64,000 bases of DNA from Neurospora tetrasperma FGSC 2508. Its lineage: Eukaryota > Ascomycota > Sordariomycetes > Sordariales > Sordariaceae. The stretch spans positions 9,846,939 through 9,910,938 of the forward strand of contig NW_009799179.1 in the NCBI RefSeq assembly GCF_000213175.1, in the 5' to 3' direction. Of this stretch, positions 14,356-26,951 are shown piece after piece. Made by a program: the position numbers and the translations under genes. Within the stretch, counting starts at the first letter, position 1. Each line of letters opens with the position of its first letter. A model generated the notes under the pieces. That model did not search any database. It worked only from the letters and a program-made list of their open reading frames with translations, and was not told the DNA's origin.

Positions 14356-15897
14356 TCAGAACCTGCGTTTCTTTTTGGCCGGCCCCGTGGCTTTCCTCTC
14401 CAGCTCCTTCTGCAGCTCGGTTCGCTTCCGATCTGCTCGCTCCTCTGACGTTTCCCGTGGCTTGGGGGCCGCGCTAGGGCTCTTACTTCTACCCCGACTA
14501 ATGATCCTGCTGTCTTCTGGAGACGGCGCTTTTCCAATCATTCCCAGCTTGTGTCTCTTCGGCTGAGAAGCAGGGGGCGAAGATGGCGATCGTTTGTGTT
14601 CAGGTTGAGGCTCTTGCTCAGACTCTTTCTGCTTTGCTTTACCACCCATACCCCCTATACGACCAAGTCCTCCTTTTCTAGGCGCAGGCTTGGACGAGGA
14701 AGGAGGAGGGGACGACGCGTCTTCCTCTGCTTCTGAAGCTGTTTCTGAGGTCAGACCATCGTCTTCCTCGGGTATTGCTGACGACGGTGAGCGGCTGGGC
14801 GATCGCTTCCGGCCGCCAAGGGTGCCCAGTCTGTGAGCCGGCGTGCTCTCCGGCGAGGCCTTCGTAAGAAGAGGACGTGGGCTCTGGGTCATCTGCATAT
14901 CTTCGTCCTCGCCGTCCGATGTGGTATCATCATCGTCAATGACTGTCTGACGAGTGGCGGTACCACGTCTCTTGCTCGCTGATTTGAAGCCAGGCGGCGT
15001 GGCTTGCACTTGGAAGTCATCATTATTCTCTTCCTTCGCTGGTGATTCTGGCAGTGGTGGCGTCTGTATTTCCCTCTTTGACCTTTCAGCGAGGACAAGC
15101 TTTCTCCCTCTGCCGAGTTCAGTCCACCAGGTGTCTAGTATGGCTGATGCTTCAAACTCCATTTCAGGGTTGTGCTTGAGTCCGGTTTCGCGGAAGACGG
15201 TGTCAAGGAGCGTAGGGACGTCCGTTGATCTAGTGGTTCCTTGTACTCCATCGTTTCTGAAGTCTGCTTCGACAAAGGTCGCGAGGCCCTTGATCTTGCC
15301 TTCTGCTTCCTTCCTGCCAACTTTGCGCTTGCCTGGCAGTTTGTTGAAGATGTGCTCGAGCCCTATACCGTTGGCCTCCAGCTTGTCTACAAGTCTGTTG
15401 ATAACGGCGTCCTTGTCGCGAATGGTGGCGATGAGATGGTTGATCTCTTGTGCTCGAGCTTCGTGCGATTGGATCAGTGGCAACACAAGTTCCGTCGCAA
15501 GCGTAGAGGCAGAGCACTTTTTTAAATACAGTGGCCACTTCAAAGGCTTGAAGGGCTCGGGTAGAATGCAGGTAATTTGAACCTCAATCGAATCGTCTTT
15601 GCCTTTGCCGAGAGTCAGAGACGTGTTGCTATGCCCTGGATCGTCAATGTCGAAGGCAGTTCGAATCCAATCCAATAACCTCTGCAAGTTCTCATTGCCG
15701 TCTGTTGGGTCGATACTGGTGTCCTCAGCTGATGCTCTTCCCATAATGGGTCTTCTGTCCATGTTCTCCACCCAGACGTTGGCAAGGTCGGTCAGGTGTA
15801 CCTTGTATGACTGGGCCGTGAAGTTGGTGGCAACCAAAAGATTGGGTATACCTGGGGCCGTGACCGGAAGCGGCCTCCATGGCGGAGACTTTGACAT
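14356..15897 (-). CDS. nej1: XLF/Nej1-like non-homologous end-joining factor
   Basis: Predicted 513-aa nuclear protein of the XLF/Cernunnos (Nej1) family, which bridges DNA ends with XRCC4/Lif1 and stimulates ligase IV. Residues 1-125 match the XLF head: an early WRPLP, then SYKVHLTDLANVWVE, DRRPIMGRA and EDTSIDP, followed by a leucine-rich helix. Residues about 135-180 look like the coiled-coil stalk (EINHLIATIRDKDAVINRL). The rest is a long Ser/Pro/acidic tail, much longer than in animals, with two related Gly motifs (GGLGRIGG near 409 and KLGMIGK near 450). It ends in a basic stretch closing with KKKRRF, resembling the C-terminal Ku-binding motif of XLF. No intron is needed. The frame is open 17 codons further upstream but has no other ATG; the ATG at 15897 directly precedes the conserved head, so I chose it. 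Family assignment is firm; the Ku contact is inferred from the motif. Confidence 0.88.
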   Translation of the reverse strand: MSKSPPWRPLPVTAPGIPNLLVATNFTAQSYKVHLTDLANVWVENMDRRPIMGRASAEDTSIDPTDGNENLQRLLDWIRTAFDIDDPGHSNTSLTLGKGKDDSIEVQITCILPEPFKPLKWPLYLKKCSASTLATELVLPLIQSHEARAQEINHLIATIRDKDAVINRLVDKLEANGIGLEHIFNKLPGKRKVGRKEAEGKIKGLATFVEADFRNDGVQGTTRSTDVPTLLDTVFRETGLKHNPEMEFEASAILDTWWTELGRGRKLVLAERSKREIQTPPLPESPAKEENNDDFQVQATPPGFKSASKRRGTATRQTVIDDDDTTSDGEDEDMQMTQSPRPLLTKASPESTPAHRLGTLGGRKRSPSRSPSSAIPEEDDGLTSETASEAEEDASSPPPSSSKPAPRKGGLGRIGGMGGKAKQKESEQEPQPEHKRSPSSPPASQPKRHKLGMIGKAPSPEDSRIISRGRSKSPSAAPKPRETSEERADRKRTELQKELERKATGPAKKKRRF

Positions 15898-17349
15898 ATT
15901 GGACAGCTGGCCAAAGATCGGGTTCGAAATGCGGGCAGAGATGGTCAAAGCTGTTCAAAGTGTTCGGGTGCTGGGCGAAGCGTGAGTTAGACGGGAACGG
16001 GAGAACATCGGATAGCAAAGATATGCCAAGGTCAGAGGAATAGAAGCGTTGGATGGCTTGATAAGGCTGCGAAGGTTATGCTAAGACAGCTTGCCTGATG
16101 CTGTGGAACGAGAAGCGGCTGTACCAGTTCTTGGCTGTAACACGGCAATAAGCTCGAGAGCGGGTTGAGCCTCTTAGCGTAAAGGCGGCGAGATACGCGG
16201 TGGCTTCGGTCCCTTCCGATACACTTGACAACAGCTGCGGCGCGTCTTAGGGGAATGTTGTGATGACTAGGCGCAGTGTTGGTCTGTCTGTGGAGGCAGC
16301 TTCGTTAGCCAAAGTGAACCCGGCCATGACGAATCCGGCCATGAAGGGGGCCTAGACCATCCGTTAGGGGCCAGCCTTTTGATCTGGAGTTTTTCTCGTA
16401 CGCTGTGTGACATTGCCACAGTCATACCATCCATGTGGGAGCTCCTTGCTTGTCCTTGGGGCTCCGAAGAGCCTCTTGTATAGGAAATGAGGCGAGCGAA
16501 GTATTGCAGAGTGTCAATGGTACCACTTGGTGTGCGGAGAAGGCTGTTTGAGCTGGCATGTTTTAATCGGAGGCCGCCAGTACCCAGGGACAAAAGATGC
16601 CTGGTAGATTGAATGGGAGCTCACCTCTGGGGAAGATTGGGCCGGACTCGCGAAGAGCCTCAAGTTCGCGGGTGTCGGCTGACCAGACGATGCAGTACCG
16701 GAACTTGGGTCGTCTGTGCCACTGTGCACAATGAAAAGCGCAGATGTAGCGAGTTTATGTGCCACACTGTCCTTATTGTCGTGAAAGGGTGAGATTAGTC
16801 GTGAGGTCGAGATCTTGAGCCTCTCGTCGCCGTGGTGTTGGTTTGGCCTCCAAGTGGCAGCAATTGAGTACTAGTTTACTAGGTCCAAGCTGCGACTGAA
16901 ACTGTCGTCACAAAATCTGAAGAACCTCCCGGCCCCAGTGGAGAACTTCGCAACAGCGCCGTCAGCGGAACGAGCGGGAGTCCGGTGTGTTGGAGGCTCC
17001 CGCTCCTTCCGCTTTTTGATCCGTTTCGCGATTGTGGTGTGATGGGGGTCAAGAACAGGAAGGACGGAACGTTGAAGGTCCGTGCACAGTGGGTTCTTGC
17101 ACGCAGGCAGCAGTGTTCTTCACCGTCTTCTCACCGAGGTGTACAAAGCCAACAACAAACCCGCCCATGGACGGCCAACAGCTCTACAGGCGCTTGAACC
17201 CTGTGGGCTTCGCCTATAGATGAAAAGTTCGAGAGTCTGCTATTTTAGTTACCATCCATATATCCAATGTTGACATGGACACAGAGTGAAAGTGAGAATC
17301 GGTTATCCTGCCACTAACGTTCGCCGCCCTCAATGCCACGCTGAATCTG
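15898..17349. other. Upstream region of the XLF-like gene, no gene seen
   Basis: Normal-composition DNA between the XLF-like gene and the transposon island. Open frames are short and unlike any protein I know. It should contain the promoter and leader of the minus-strand XLF-like gene. No clear TATA element or other named site was identified. Confidence 0.5.
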
Positions 17350-17352
17350 TTA
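17350..17352. repeat. Left target-site duplication TTA of the Harbinger element
   Basis: TTA immediately before the GGGCGTGTTC terminus. The same TTA follows the inverted terminus at 41725-41727. A 3-bp TWA duplication is the signature of PIF/Harbinger transposition. Confidence 0.85.
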
Positions 17353-17377
17353 GGGCGTGTTCCATTCGTCGTTTTTT
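17353..17377 (+). repeat. Left terminal inverted repeat of the Harbinger element
   Basis: Starts GGGCGTGTTCCATTCG and runs into a T tract. It pairs with the reverse complement of 41701-41724 over about 24 positions, with two mismatches and one single-base length difference. The sequence is little changed compared with the interior. Confidence 0.88.
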
Positions 17378-17381
17378 AGCG

Positions 17382-17496
17382 TTTTCACCGGGTGAAAAGA
17401 CCCGGTGAAAATCGTGTTCCCCGAGTGGCATGGACAACTTTGTATCTTTTCACCGGGTTACACCGTCCGTGCACGTCTTTGCAACCCGGTAAAAAG
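17382..17496 (+). repeat. Left subterminal TTTTCACCGGG/CCCGGTGAAAA repeats
   Basis: A cluster of short repeats in both orientations: a near-palindrome at 17382-17398, inverted copies at 17401-17411 and 17447-17458, and a diverged copy near 17484. Related copies occur just inside the right end (around 41635, 41661 and 41685). Arrays of short subterminal motifs next to the terminal repeats are common transposase-binding sites in DNA transposons; that role is inferred here. Confidence 0.7.
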
Positions 17497-17530
17497 AAAA
17501 TCTCCGCTTTTTGACATTCTAACTAACTAG

Positions 17531-17793
17531 TGTAACGGGTCTGCCAGAGTATTGCACAGCGAGCAGTCGTATAAGGTTGAAATGCTATATTTGACAAAGA
17601 GAGCAAAAGAGAAGACTGCACCAGAAGGGTGCAGTCTGGAGAAGGTTTTGTGCAGGGCGCCAAGACCGTACGGGCCAGGTAAATATATAGATCCAACCAA
17701 TTAGAAGGCGCGTATCCTTATTAATACGGCCAATTCCGGCTTGGTAGACTTGGCGAAGCCGAATCTTTAATCCTGGGCTCTAGCCCCATAATA
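17531..17793 (-). repeat. LTR of element A (left copy)
   Basis: 263 bp, matching 19433-19695 along its length. This copy keeps a near-normal base composition while its partner is visibly AT-shifted. Confidence 0.85.
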
Positions 17794-19432
17794 TTACCCC
17801 CCTGCTCCCCCTTAGGGAGCCCGGTCCACCGCACTAGAAAAAGCTCTACTAAATATACAAAAAATGACCAAAATCCCCTATAACTACTCCTAACTAAACG
17901 CCCAACTAAATAGGTATAAGTAATAATACTAGAAAAGAAAGATCTCCCTATTTAAACCCCCAAACAAACATTGTACGACTACTCACCCATTACCCAAATT
18001 AGTAGCAATACTACCCTTATAGAGCTACGCTCCGGCTAGGGCACTAAAATTGAATTAGGGATTTAAATTATACCTATCCGGGAGTCCTCTTTTATAGAGC
18101 TATAAATCTATACACGCCGGCAAACGGTTAGAAATTATAATTGTTACCTAGTACTTTGTATTACTCTACTTCTTTTACTAATAGGGGCTGCTATTAAATA
18201 GACTCGCTACGCCTCTCGCTAGAGGTAGCCTTAATAATTTTGTACCTACGAAATATTATGTCTATTGCCTTCTAACGGTTGCATTCTATAGTAAATACTA
18301 TAAATATAATTAAATAGTAAAAGGTATTATATAATAATTTCATTATTAATTTAGCTAGTAGACGGTATACTTAATAAACTTTTAAAAGTTCCGCCTTTTG
18401 AATGTAGTAGCGCTCCTTCACCCCCAGTATTATTAGGGTTAATTTCCTTATTTTTATTCAGTCCAAGTCTTTTCCCCCTTCGGTATTACTATTATAGCTA
18501 TTTAAGCCCCTACTAGGTTACAACTGGACTGTATTTATCTTTAAAATCCGAGGGTACTTCTTGAACTAGTACGATCTACTACTATAGTTAGTATATTTAC
18601 CCTTTTTCTTCCATTTATTCTTTTACTTCTAAAACGGTAATATTTTGAGTATTGTTACTAAAGTATTAATAGAAGTATCTATTAAATTACTGTTATCCTC
18701 AACCGGGTGCCTCGAAGAGGCGAGAAAAGTATTACTATCAAAGTAGTAAAAGTATTTAAATAGTAATAAATACTACTTAAGTACATTAATTCTTTTTAAG
18801 AGCCGTTACTTCTAATTATTATTTAAAAAGGCTGTTAATTCATTAACTTTAGCTACTTTTAACTGAGAATTAATGCAAACGTAATAAAATACTTCCTTAA
18901 AGTGGGCGAAGAAAATTATTATAAATTCGCTTAACTTCTAACGAAGTTAGTAAAGCTCTTAGCTAGTGCGCTTCGTAATATCAAAATTACTGTAAGTAAA
19001 TTTAAATTTTGAGAACAGTTTAGACGGCAATTATAGGCCGTAGGCGGCAAAAGCAACGAGTAGCTTCTTAACAGCGGGCGACAAGTAACCGAGCAAGTAA
19101 TAAAATTGCGCTTTTATATCGCTAATAGCGATTCCATCCATATAGAGTTTAGTTTGCACGCTTAAAATCTAGGTTTCGAACTCTTCCTTATTCCTTAAGA
19201 ATTTTTCGAATTAGAAAAGTACCTACTTCGGCGCGGCGGTGGGCCTTAAGATAACTTCGGTTAGTAATATTTAGAAAGCGGCTGTAAATTACTATAAACG
19301 TTCTTAGGGATTTTAGGACTAAGGGATCGCGGGGAAGGCGGTTAGTATTATTATTATAAATAGAAAAGACTTTTTAGGCGTACTTAAAAGAGGTTAATAA
19401 TAGTATTAACTTAAAAAGAGGGTTAAATATAA

Positions 19433-19695
19433 TATAATGGGTCTATTAGAGTATTGTACAACGAATAGTCGTATAAGGTTGAAATGCTATATCTAATAAA
19501 GAGAGTAAAAGGGAAGACTGTAGTAGAAGGGTATAGTTTGGAGAAGGTTTTGTACAGGGCGCTAAGACCGCACAGGCTAGGCAAACATATGGATCCAACT
19601 AACTAGAAGGCGCGCATCCTTATCGATACAGCTAATTCTAGCTTGGTAGACTTAGCGAAGCCGAGTCTTCAATCTTAGGCTCTAGCCCTATAACA
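19433..19695 (-). repeat. LTR of element A (right copy)
   Basis: 263 bp, same length as the left copy, differing mainly by transitions. As the element is read on the minus strand, this is the 5' LTR. Confidence 0.85.
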
Positions 19696-20141
19696 ACTAG
19701 AGTGTAAAACTACTTTTTTACTAGGTAAGTAGAAAAATTAGTATTTTGCAAGTTGCAACCGGGTAGATTTTTGTAAATTTTAGTACCCAAACTTGCTACC
19801 TCTAATATATAGTATAATTTTAATACTATATATACTATAAATACTATATATTACCCTCCTTAATACCCTTTAAATGTAGCGTATATCCATTGGAACCGCT
19901 GCGATCACGGCGCGCAAGTGTAAAGTGCGTATATATATTATATTATTTTTAACTATTATTATAGTAATACGGTTGGGTCCCTAGCTCGTTATAAACCCTA
20001 ATTCTTTAAAGGGAGTTTTTATTATTAAAGACCTCTTATTTGGGTATTAAGGTCAATTATAGTTACTCATCTATATATAAATAAATATAGTATTTATTTT
20101 AAGTATATAACTTTAATATAACGCTAAGCTATACAGGGGTA
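19696..20141 (+). mobile_element. Harbinger element, second fragment
   Basis: About 450 bp between LTR elements A and B, belonging to the outer Harbinger. Strongly AT-rich, with TATA-like tracts around 19800-19850 and 19930-19960. It should hold the promoter and/or 5' part of the transposase gene, whose recognisable part resumes at 29797. I could not identify a protein-coding stretch here with confidence. Confidence 0.6.
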
Positions 20142-20638
20142 TGTAACGAACAGTGGTCTAATTTGCTTAAGTGAGATAGCTGAAGGTATAAAGACTATTA
20201 GTACTGTTCGGTGAAGCCAAAAGGTTTATAACAAGTATGCGTGCGTAATACTAGTCTCGGTGATAATAATCTATTTGTATTGACTACTATCGAACTATTT
20301 AATAATCTAAGTTCTCCAATCGTCCTTTTATACCTTTAAATTTATACCGGACTTATTAATCCTAAGTGTCTACTTACAATAGTATCCTACTTACTATAAA
20401 CGTCTACTTACTATAAGCACCTACTTACTATAAGCGCCTACTTATTATAAATACCTATTCACCGTAAGCGCCTATTTACTATAAGTACTTACTTACTATA
20501 AGCGCCTATTATTTGTAAACGCCCTTTGGCTACTCTCTTATTCCTATTCCTAGTCTAAAGTTATACTATTTTATTATAGGCGGAGCTATTATATCCCGAT
20601 AGTTTAATTAGCCCGCGTAATTACTTAAATTCGTAATA
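20142..20638 (-). repeat. LTR of element B (left copy) with 17-bp tandem repeats
   Basis: 497 bp, from a TGTAACGAA start to a TTCGTAATA end. Inside, around 20368-20520, are about nine copies of a 17-bp unit of the form CCTACTTACTATAAGCG. The partner LTR has about eleven copies, which accounts exactly for its extra 34 bp. Confidence 0.85.
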
Positions 20639-23600
20639 TAATACCCCTCCTCCTTAATTAACGTCCTTAACAGCTTATTAGTCCTCTATTATTTCTTACT
20701 TATTCTTATTCTCTATATTTCCCCTTCCCCTAACCTAAATATAGTAAATTCCTTTATCCTTTTATTCCTACGTAATAACCGGCCGTATTTCTAAACCTAT
20801 ATTTAATTCGTTATTTCGCCGGCGGGTATTACTAACTTCTATTAATTTTTTTAGTTCTATAGTTATACCCTATAAACGCTATACTAATTATAAGTTTATT
20901 TATGAGAAGTTGGCTAGCGAAGCTAAGTATAGTAAATATATATATTATATTTACCTTTGTAAGAATATTAATTATAATATAGAGTATAGGTTTTATTCAC
21001 TATACGGTAGGATTTTAGCAATTGGTTAACCTTTTAGTAACGAATATAGTATCGGAATTTAAAGAGGTAGTTAAAGATTGAAATATTCGAGCCTTTAATT
21101 AATAAGTAAATACTACGCTTAGTTTAATTAAAGAGAAAAAAGGAAAATTTAACAATTAAGGGGCGAGAGATGTTTTTAACTACTTTCGCAGAGTTAGAGA
21201 AATAGGACAATACTAATAGGGCTACTAAGAGGGAGCCTAAGCCTCTATTTAAAGAATACCTACCGGAAGCGTCTATTTCTATTAATTTTATACCTATAGA
21301 TTAAACTTTATTAAATATAACGACTTTCCCTTCTTTCTAATTAGATAATTCTTCCGCTTTAGCTAATCCGGGTTCCTTTAATAGAATTCCTCTAATTTTT
21401 TAGAGCAATTTAAATTCTTAACGGGCTCCTAAGTATTATTTTCCGGGCCGAACCCTTCCTACTTAATAAGGTATTCCAACTTCCCATCTACTATTTACGA
21501 ATTTAAAATTTATTCTATATCCTATTCCTCCTCTTTATTCTTAATACTAGTTTACGTATTAACTCGTACGTTTTTAAGTGCTAGCTCCAATAGTACAATA
21601 TAGAATGAGTATAATCTTAATTTTATAATATTAGGAATATCTAATTAATATACTATATTAGAGATTTTCTTCTTAATTTTGAAGGGTCCTACTCGTCGGT
21701 TATTAAATTTCTTGCTGGGTCTCTATATCCTAAGGTTTTTAGTCGATAAAAGAACTTTATCCCCTTCTTTAAAGCGAAATCCCTCGAGCCTTTTTAAATT
21801 GAAATACTGGCTTATTTTTTATCGAACAAATTCTAGTTTTTCCTTGAGTCTTTTATATAATATATATAGTTTTTCGGCCTTAATTGAAGCCCTAGGGACG
21901 TTCGTATTTAGTCCTTCTAAGAATTCTAATTTATACCTATAATTTATAAAGAAAGGTAAAACCTTAGTAATTTCCGTAGGGGAGGTATTATATACCAATT
22001 GTACTACTAATAATAGTTCTACCTAATTGCTTTATTTAAAATTAATATAATTCTTTAAATATTATTCTATAATTTAGTTAATCCTTTCTATTTGTCCGTC
22101 CGTCTATAGGTAATATACTATTAATATTTTATTCTTAGTACCGAGTTTAGTTATTAATATTTATTAAAATTTAGATACGAATTTAGTATCTCTATTTGTA
22201 ATTTATGCCTTCGGCTAATTATATACTTAAATAATATTCTAATAGATTATATTTACAAATTGCTCTATTAATTATATTTCCTTATATAGTAAGAAGTAGT
22301 TCTATTTAATTAATTTATTTATTATTACTAGAATACTATTATAAATAACTCCTATTATAATATTTATAGACGGTAGTAACTTAGTAATAAAATTTATAAT
22401 TATTAAACTCTATAGCCTTTTTGTAATTTCTAAGGGTTCGAGGAATTTATATAGTTTATATCTTATAACCCTAATTTTGCTATAGTACTTATAAGCCTAT
22501 AATATTCGAATTACTTCGGTTTTTATTCTTAGAAAATTATAGTATTACTATATTTGTACTATAGTTTTTACAATATTTATATATCCTCCTATTTTAAATA
22601 TATATATTCCTATAATAAGCGTTTCGTACTACTCGGACTAAATGTAGGCTTTATTATAGTACTATAACTTATTATTCTAAAGGATAATTCCTTCTTTTAA
22701 ATTATCCTTCTATTTCTATTACTCTTCGGGGGTTATAATAGTAGTTTAATAACTATAGTCCTATAATTTAATTTAGTAAATAGTATAACATTTTACCTAT
22801 TCCTATAAAGGGTAGGTAAATATTCTATTTAATTATTCCTAAAATAATAATATAAAAGCTTTTATTATATTTTTTATATAATTTGCCCGACGGTTTAAAG
22901 CGTTTATTCGGGCGTTCTCTAATCCCTTTTTATAATTAATTTTAAAATTGAATTTCAATAAAAATTCGGCCTAACGTATTTAATAGTTATTAAGTACCTT
23001 TGTAGTTGTAAAGTATTGAAGATTATTATAGTTAATATAGATTTATACTTTATATATAATTCTATTAAAGTATAGCCTTTATTTTTAAAACGCTTTAATA
23101 ATAGTTAAGAGTTCTTTATTATAGATAGAATAATTATAATAGGGTCCTTCCAATTTTTTAGAGAAGAAAGCTATAGGGTATAGTTTCTTATACTTATTAC
23201 GTTATTTTAATTATCCTCTAATAGTATAGTTTAATATATTTGTTTTAAATTTAAAAAGTTTATTTAAATTAAGAAGTTTCAATATAGAGTCTATAGTAAT
23301 TACGTTATAAATAGCCCTAAAAGCCTTTTCTTTCTCCTTTTTTTATATAAAAATAGCCTCTTTCCTAGTAAATTCGTACAATAACTTAACGATCTTCCTA
23401 TAGTCTTATATAAATATATAGTAAAAATTAATAAATTTTAAAAATCCGCGGACTTTAATTATATTCTTAAATATAAATTAATTTCGTACGGCTTCTACTT
23501 TACTTAATTCTATCCTAATTTTATTCTTTAAAATTAGGTATCTAGAAAATATAGTTTCCTTTATATAGAATTCGCTTTTCTCTATATTAATAGAGAATTT

Positions 23601-24955
23601 ATATTTATATAGTACGTTTAATATTTTTTTTATATATCTTTTATACTTTATAAGAGTCTTGGAATAAATAAGAATATTATTTAGATAGTAAATAGCGAGT
23701 TTATTAAAGTAAGGTCGAATTATATAATCGATAATAGATTAGAATATTATAAGTATATTAATTAACCCGAAGGGTATAATAAAATATTTATAATGTCCGT
23801 AGGGTATATAAAATACTATTTTCTATTCGTTTTCTTCTTTAATTCGAATATAGGTATAGGTAACGGGTAAATTAAAGCGTATAAAATATTATATTCCTCC
23901 TAATTAACTTCAGATATATAAAATTAAGGGTAGGGGATAATTATTTTTCATAATTTCTTAGTTTAATTATTTATAATTAATGTAAAAATATAATTTTTCG
24001 TCCTTTTTTAGTACGAAGAGGATAAGGTACCCTACTAGCAATATAAATTCCTAAATATATTTTCGTTTTAGATTTTGTTTAAGTACTTCTTTAATTCCGT
24101 ATTTTATTTCTTACTAGTATAATATACTTTAAAGAATTTGAATTTAACTTCTTCTTTAAATTTAATTTTATAGTCCTATAATCCTTATAATAGTAATCTT
24201 TTAAAATACTTATTAATAAAAGTCGGGTATCTTTACGATTCTATTAGAATTACCGTCTTTAATTTTTCCGTTTATTAGTTTTAATAATAGTTAAATTTAT
24301 ACCTAATATTAATTATTAATACTTTTACTAACGTTACTAACCCTTCTTCTATAATTTTACTACTTTTATTAATAGTATAAATTATAATTTCTTATATTAT
24401 TTGCAGTAGGGTTATAGGAATAACGCTTTTATAGTTCGCTTCTTTCCGTACTCTAATTTTCCTATTGATAATTAAATATATTTTAAAACGTAAGCGGCTA
24501 CCTTCCTTCCAACTAATATCTAGGTTGTATATAATATATTATAAGTACCCTAAGATTATATCCTTAAATAGTCCTATTTTAATGATATTAAAATTAACTT
24601 CGATTATTTTACCTTCTATTATAATAGAGAGTAGTAATATTTCCTATTTTACAATTTATATTTCGAAAGGTCTTTTTACTATAAAGGGAACCTTTTTCCT
24701 TTTTTAAGGAATCCTTAATTAAGTAACGAACTTTAGTAAAATAAAGTTCAATTAGGCTCCGGAATCTACTAATATAAAAGCCTAATAATTTTTTTAATAG
24801 GCTATAATTTTAAATTGCTAATCCTCTTTCCCTTCTTCTATAGTAGTAATTTCTATAGATATTATAGGGTTTCGGATTTTATTTTTCCGACGGCTATATT
24901 ATTGGATAATCCGTTTTATATAGGGATTTAATTTTCGCCGGGCCTCCCTAAAGGC

Positions 24956-25136
24956 TGTCATGGCGCTGCCAGACATGCTGGATCACGTGCATGTTCAGTC
25001 CTTCCATCTCAAGTATATAAGGCTATTACTCCTTCCATCCGATGTAGTTAGCTTCTTCTTCTTCTTCATTTTTAATTATTTATTATATTCGTCTAATTAT
25101 TTGTATCCCAGCACTCGAGATCTACGTAACGTGATA
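24956..25136 (+). repeat. LTR of element D (left copy)
   Basis: 181 bp, matching 26952-27132. This copy is visibly less AT-shifted than its partner in its first 60 bases. Confidence 0.85.
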
Positions 25137-26951
25137 TTTAATTAAAGATCCTTCCTACGGGTTGTATTATATTAAATTCCCTTTTATTCCAACCGCTGCG
25201 GATTTTGGAATATCGGATTGTTTCGATATCTACAATTGTACTCGAAAATTAGGCGCGTATCGCTAGAACCGAACTCTCTTAGGATAATAGATTATTATAT
25301 TTCTTTATTGGAGCTATGGCCCTCTAAATTGGATTAAATAATATTGGATTTATTACTAATTAAACGGTTGGTTTAAAGTTAAAAATATAGTATAATAGCG
25401 ACCTTTCTATTCGGGACTTTAGCTGCGATCTAATGTAATTTAGTCTATTTTTCTTCTTTCCTAGTTTTGATAGCCTAATTTAAATTCTATTATTCCCCTT
25501 ATTTTTCTACTCTTTAATAGGCAAATACTAAATTTAATAGCTTATTATTAGATTGCCGGCGTTGTAGTATAGATTCCCGTTATCTAGTATCTTCCTGAAA
25601 TATATATTAAATTCCCGCTATATTAAGTTGTATTTCGTTTAGTATCCCCTATCTTAAAATTAATACCAACGACTATAGACCTACTTTAGTAATATTAATA
25701 ATAATTAGGTTAAATACTTCCTTTTTTTTCGTTCCCTATTACTTTACTTTCTCTATTATTTACGGTATTTCTCGGATTATTAGAGTAATTATCGTTGCTA
25801 TTTATAATTATAGTCGAAGAGTAGCTATAACCCTCTATTTTGAGCTTTGAATTTTTAGCCGATTATTTTTAGAAGTAAGTTAATTGTATAAATAAATACG
25901 AGAAAGCCTTTTCTATATTTAGGAAGAATATTATTATTTTAAATAAGGTATTTAATAATAATACCGCTCTAGTTTAAGCGCTTCTAAAGTTTAGCTTAAA
26001 ACCTAAAGTTGAACTTCCTAATATTAAGAAATTTAATAGCGCTACTTATACCTTCGAAATTTAACTCCCTTTTATTTAAGCGAAATTTAAGATTAATGGA
26101 GATACTATAGGTAATATTAAAGCCCAATTCTAGTATTTCTTCTTCCGGTTTAATAGAAAGATTTAAACCTTAGTAATACCCTAAGTTTAATAAATTTTGG
26201 AACTTTAGGTTTTCAATCCTTAAAATTTGTTCAATTAATTGAATTATATCTATAATAATCCTTATAAAGTTTAGTAAGCCGAAAATACTCTCTACGCACT
26301 CCGTTAAGGTAATAAAGGCTTTAGTCTATTTATAGCTAAATTTAAAAGGCTTCTCTATAAGGTAAAAGCTAACCTTTGGACTAAACTAGTAAAAATTTCT
26401 CTTATCCGCTAAGCTCTTAATAAGGATATTCGCAAACGTGCTCAATTTTTCCGCCCAGTTCCGGTTACTTACGTAGATTATATATAAAAACTCAAAGAAA
26501 TTGTAAATTCTATCTATAAATCTAAAGATAAAGATACTATAGAGATCGATACTATCTAAGTAGTTAAGAAATTAATAGCTACTATTTTAATTTTAAAGCT
26601 AACCGGACCGTCTTGCTCTCGGGCGTAACTATATATAGTTAAAGGTTTTTTATTTAATAATATAGAATTAGACAATAATAATAATAACGACGATAAAGAG
26701 GATTCTAATTATAAGTTCGGATATAATTATTTAATTGATTCTAAGCCTGATTTTAAGCGCAAATTAGAGCGTATAGCGTATAATAGCCGTACCAGATACT
26801 GAAATTCTATCTTATCCTTTTCTTTCATATATTCTAAATCGCGTTACTTCTTATAATATTAGGTATACCTATCCAAATTGTCGGGTCCTATCATTTCAAT
26901 CTTTACTTCTCTTTAACTCTAGGGCTAAATCTTCTTTGAAGGGGGGGGTGA

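Larger units (their letters stand above)
17531..19695 (-). mobile_element. LTR retrotransposon A, short gag-only type (fossil)
   Basis: A 2.2-kb element with two direct terminal repeats of 263 bp each (17531-17793 and 19433-19695), starting TGTAAC and ending in an ATAACA-type end, flanked by an exact 5-bp duplication ACTAG (17526-17530 and 19696-19700). Translated on the minus strand, about 18850-19200 resembles a fungal retrotransposon Gag core. I saw no protease, reverse transcriptase or integrase in the 1.6-kb interior. That makes it a non-autonomous gag-only (TR-GAG-like) element that needed an autonomous partner. It is broken in many places (dozens of breaks). RIP prevents dating from LTR divergence. 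Confidence 0.8.

Noticed and set aside
14954-15580. 208-codon open frame on +
   Set aside because: Antisense to the XLF-like gene; Ser/Leu-rich shadow composition.
15918-15935. GGTTCGAA as a tRNA T-loop signal
   Set aside because: No matching A-box or cloverleaf around it; it lies just upstream of the XLF-like gene's ATG, within that gene's open frame.
15898-15948. Upstream extension of the XLF-like protein by 17 codons
   Set aside because: The extension begins with TTG rather than ATG, and the conserved head starts right after the ATG at 15897.
20368-20520. Regular 17-bp repeats as a CRISPR-like array
   Set aside because: They are head-to-tail units without spacers inside an LTR, and the same array exists in the partner LTR.
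21679-21942. Plus-strand open frame in the island as a host gene
   Set aside because: The reverse complement of the same interval encodes the C-terminal integrase region of element B, so this is a shadow frame in a fossil.
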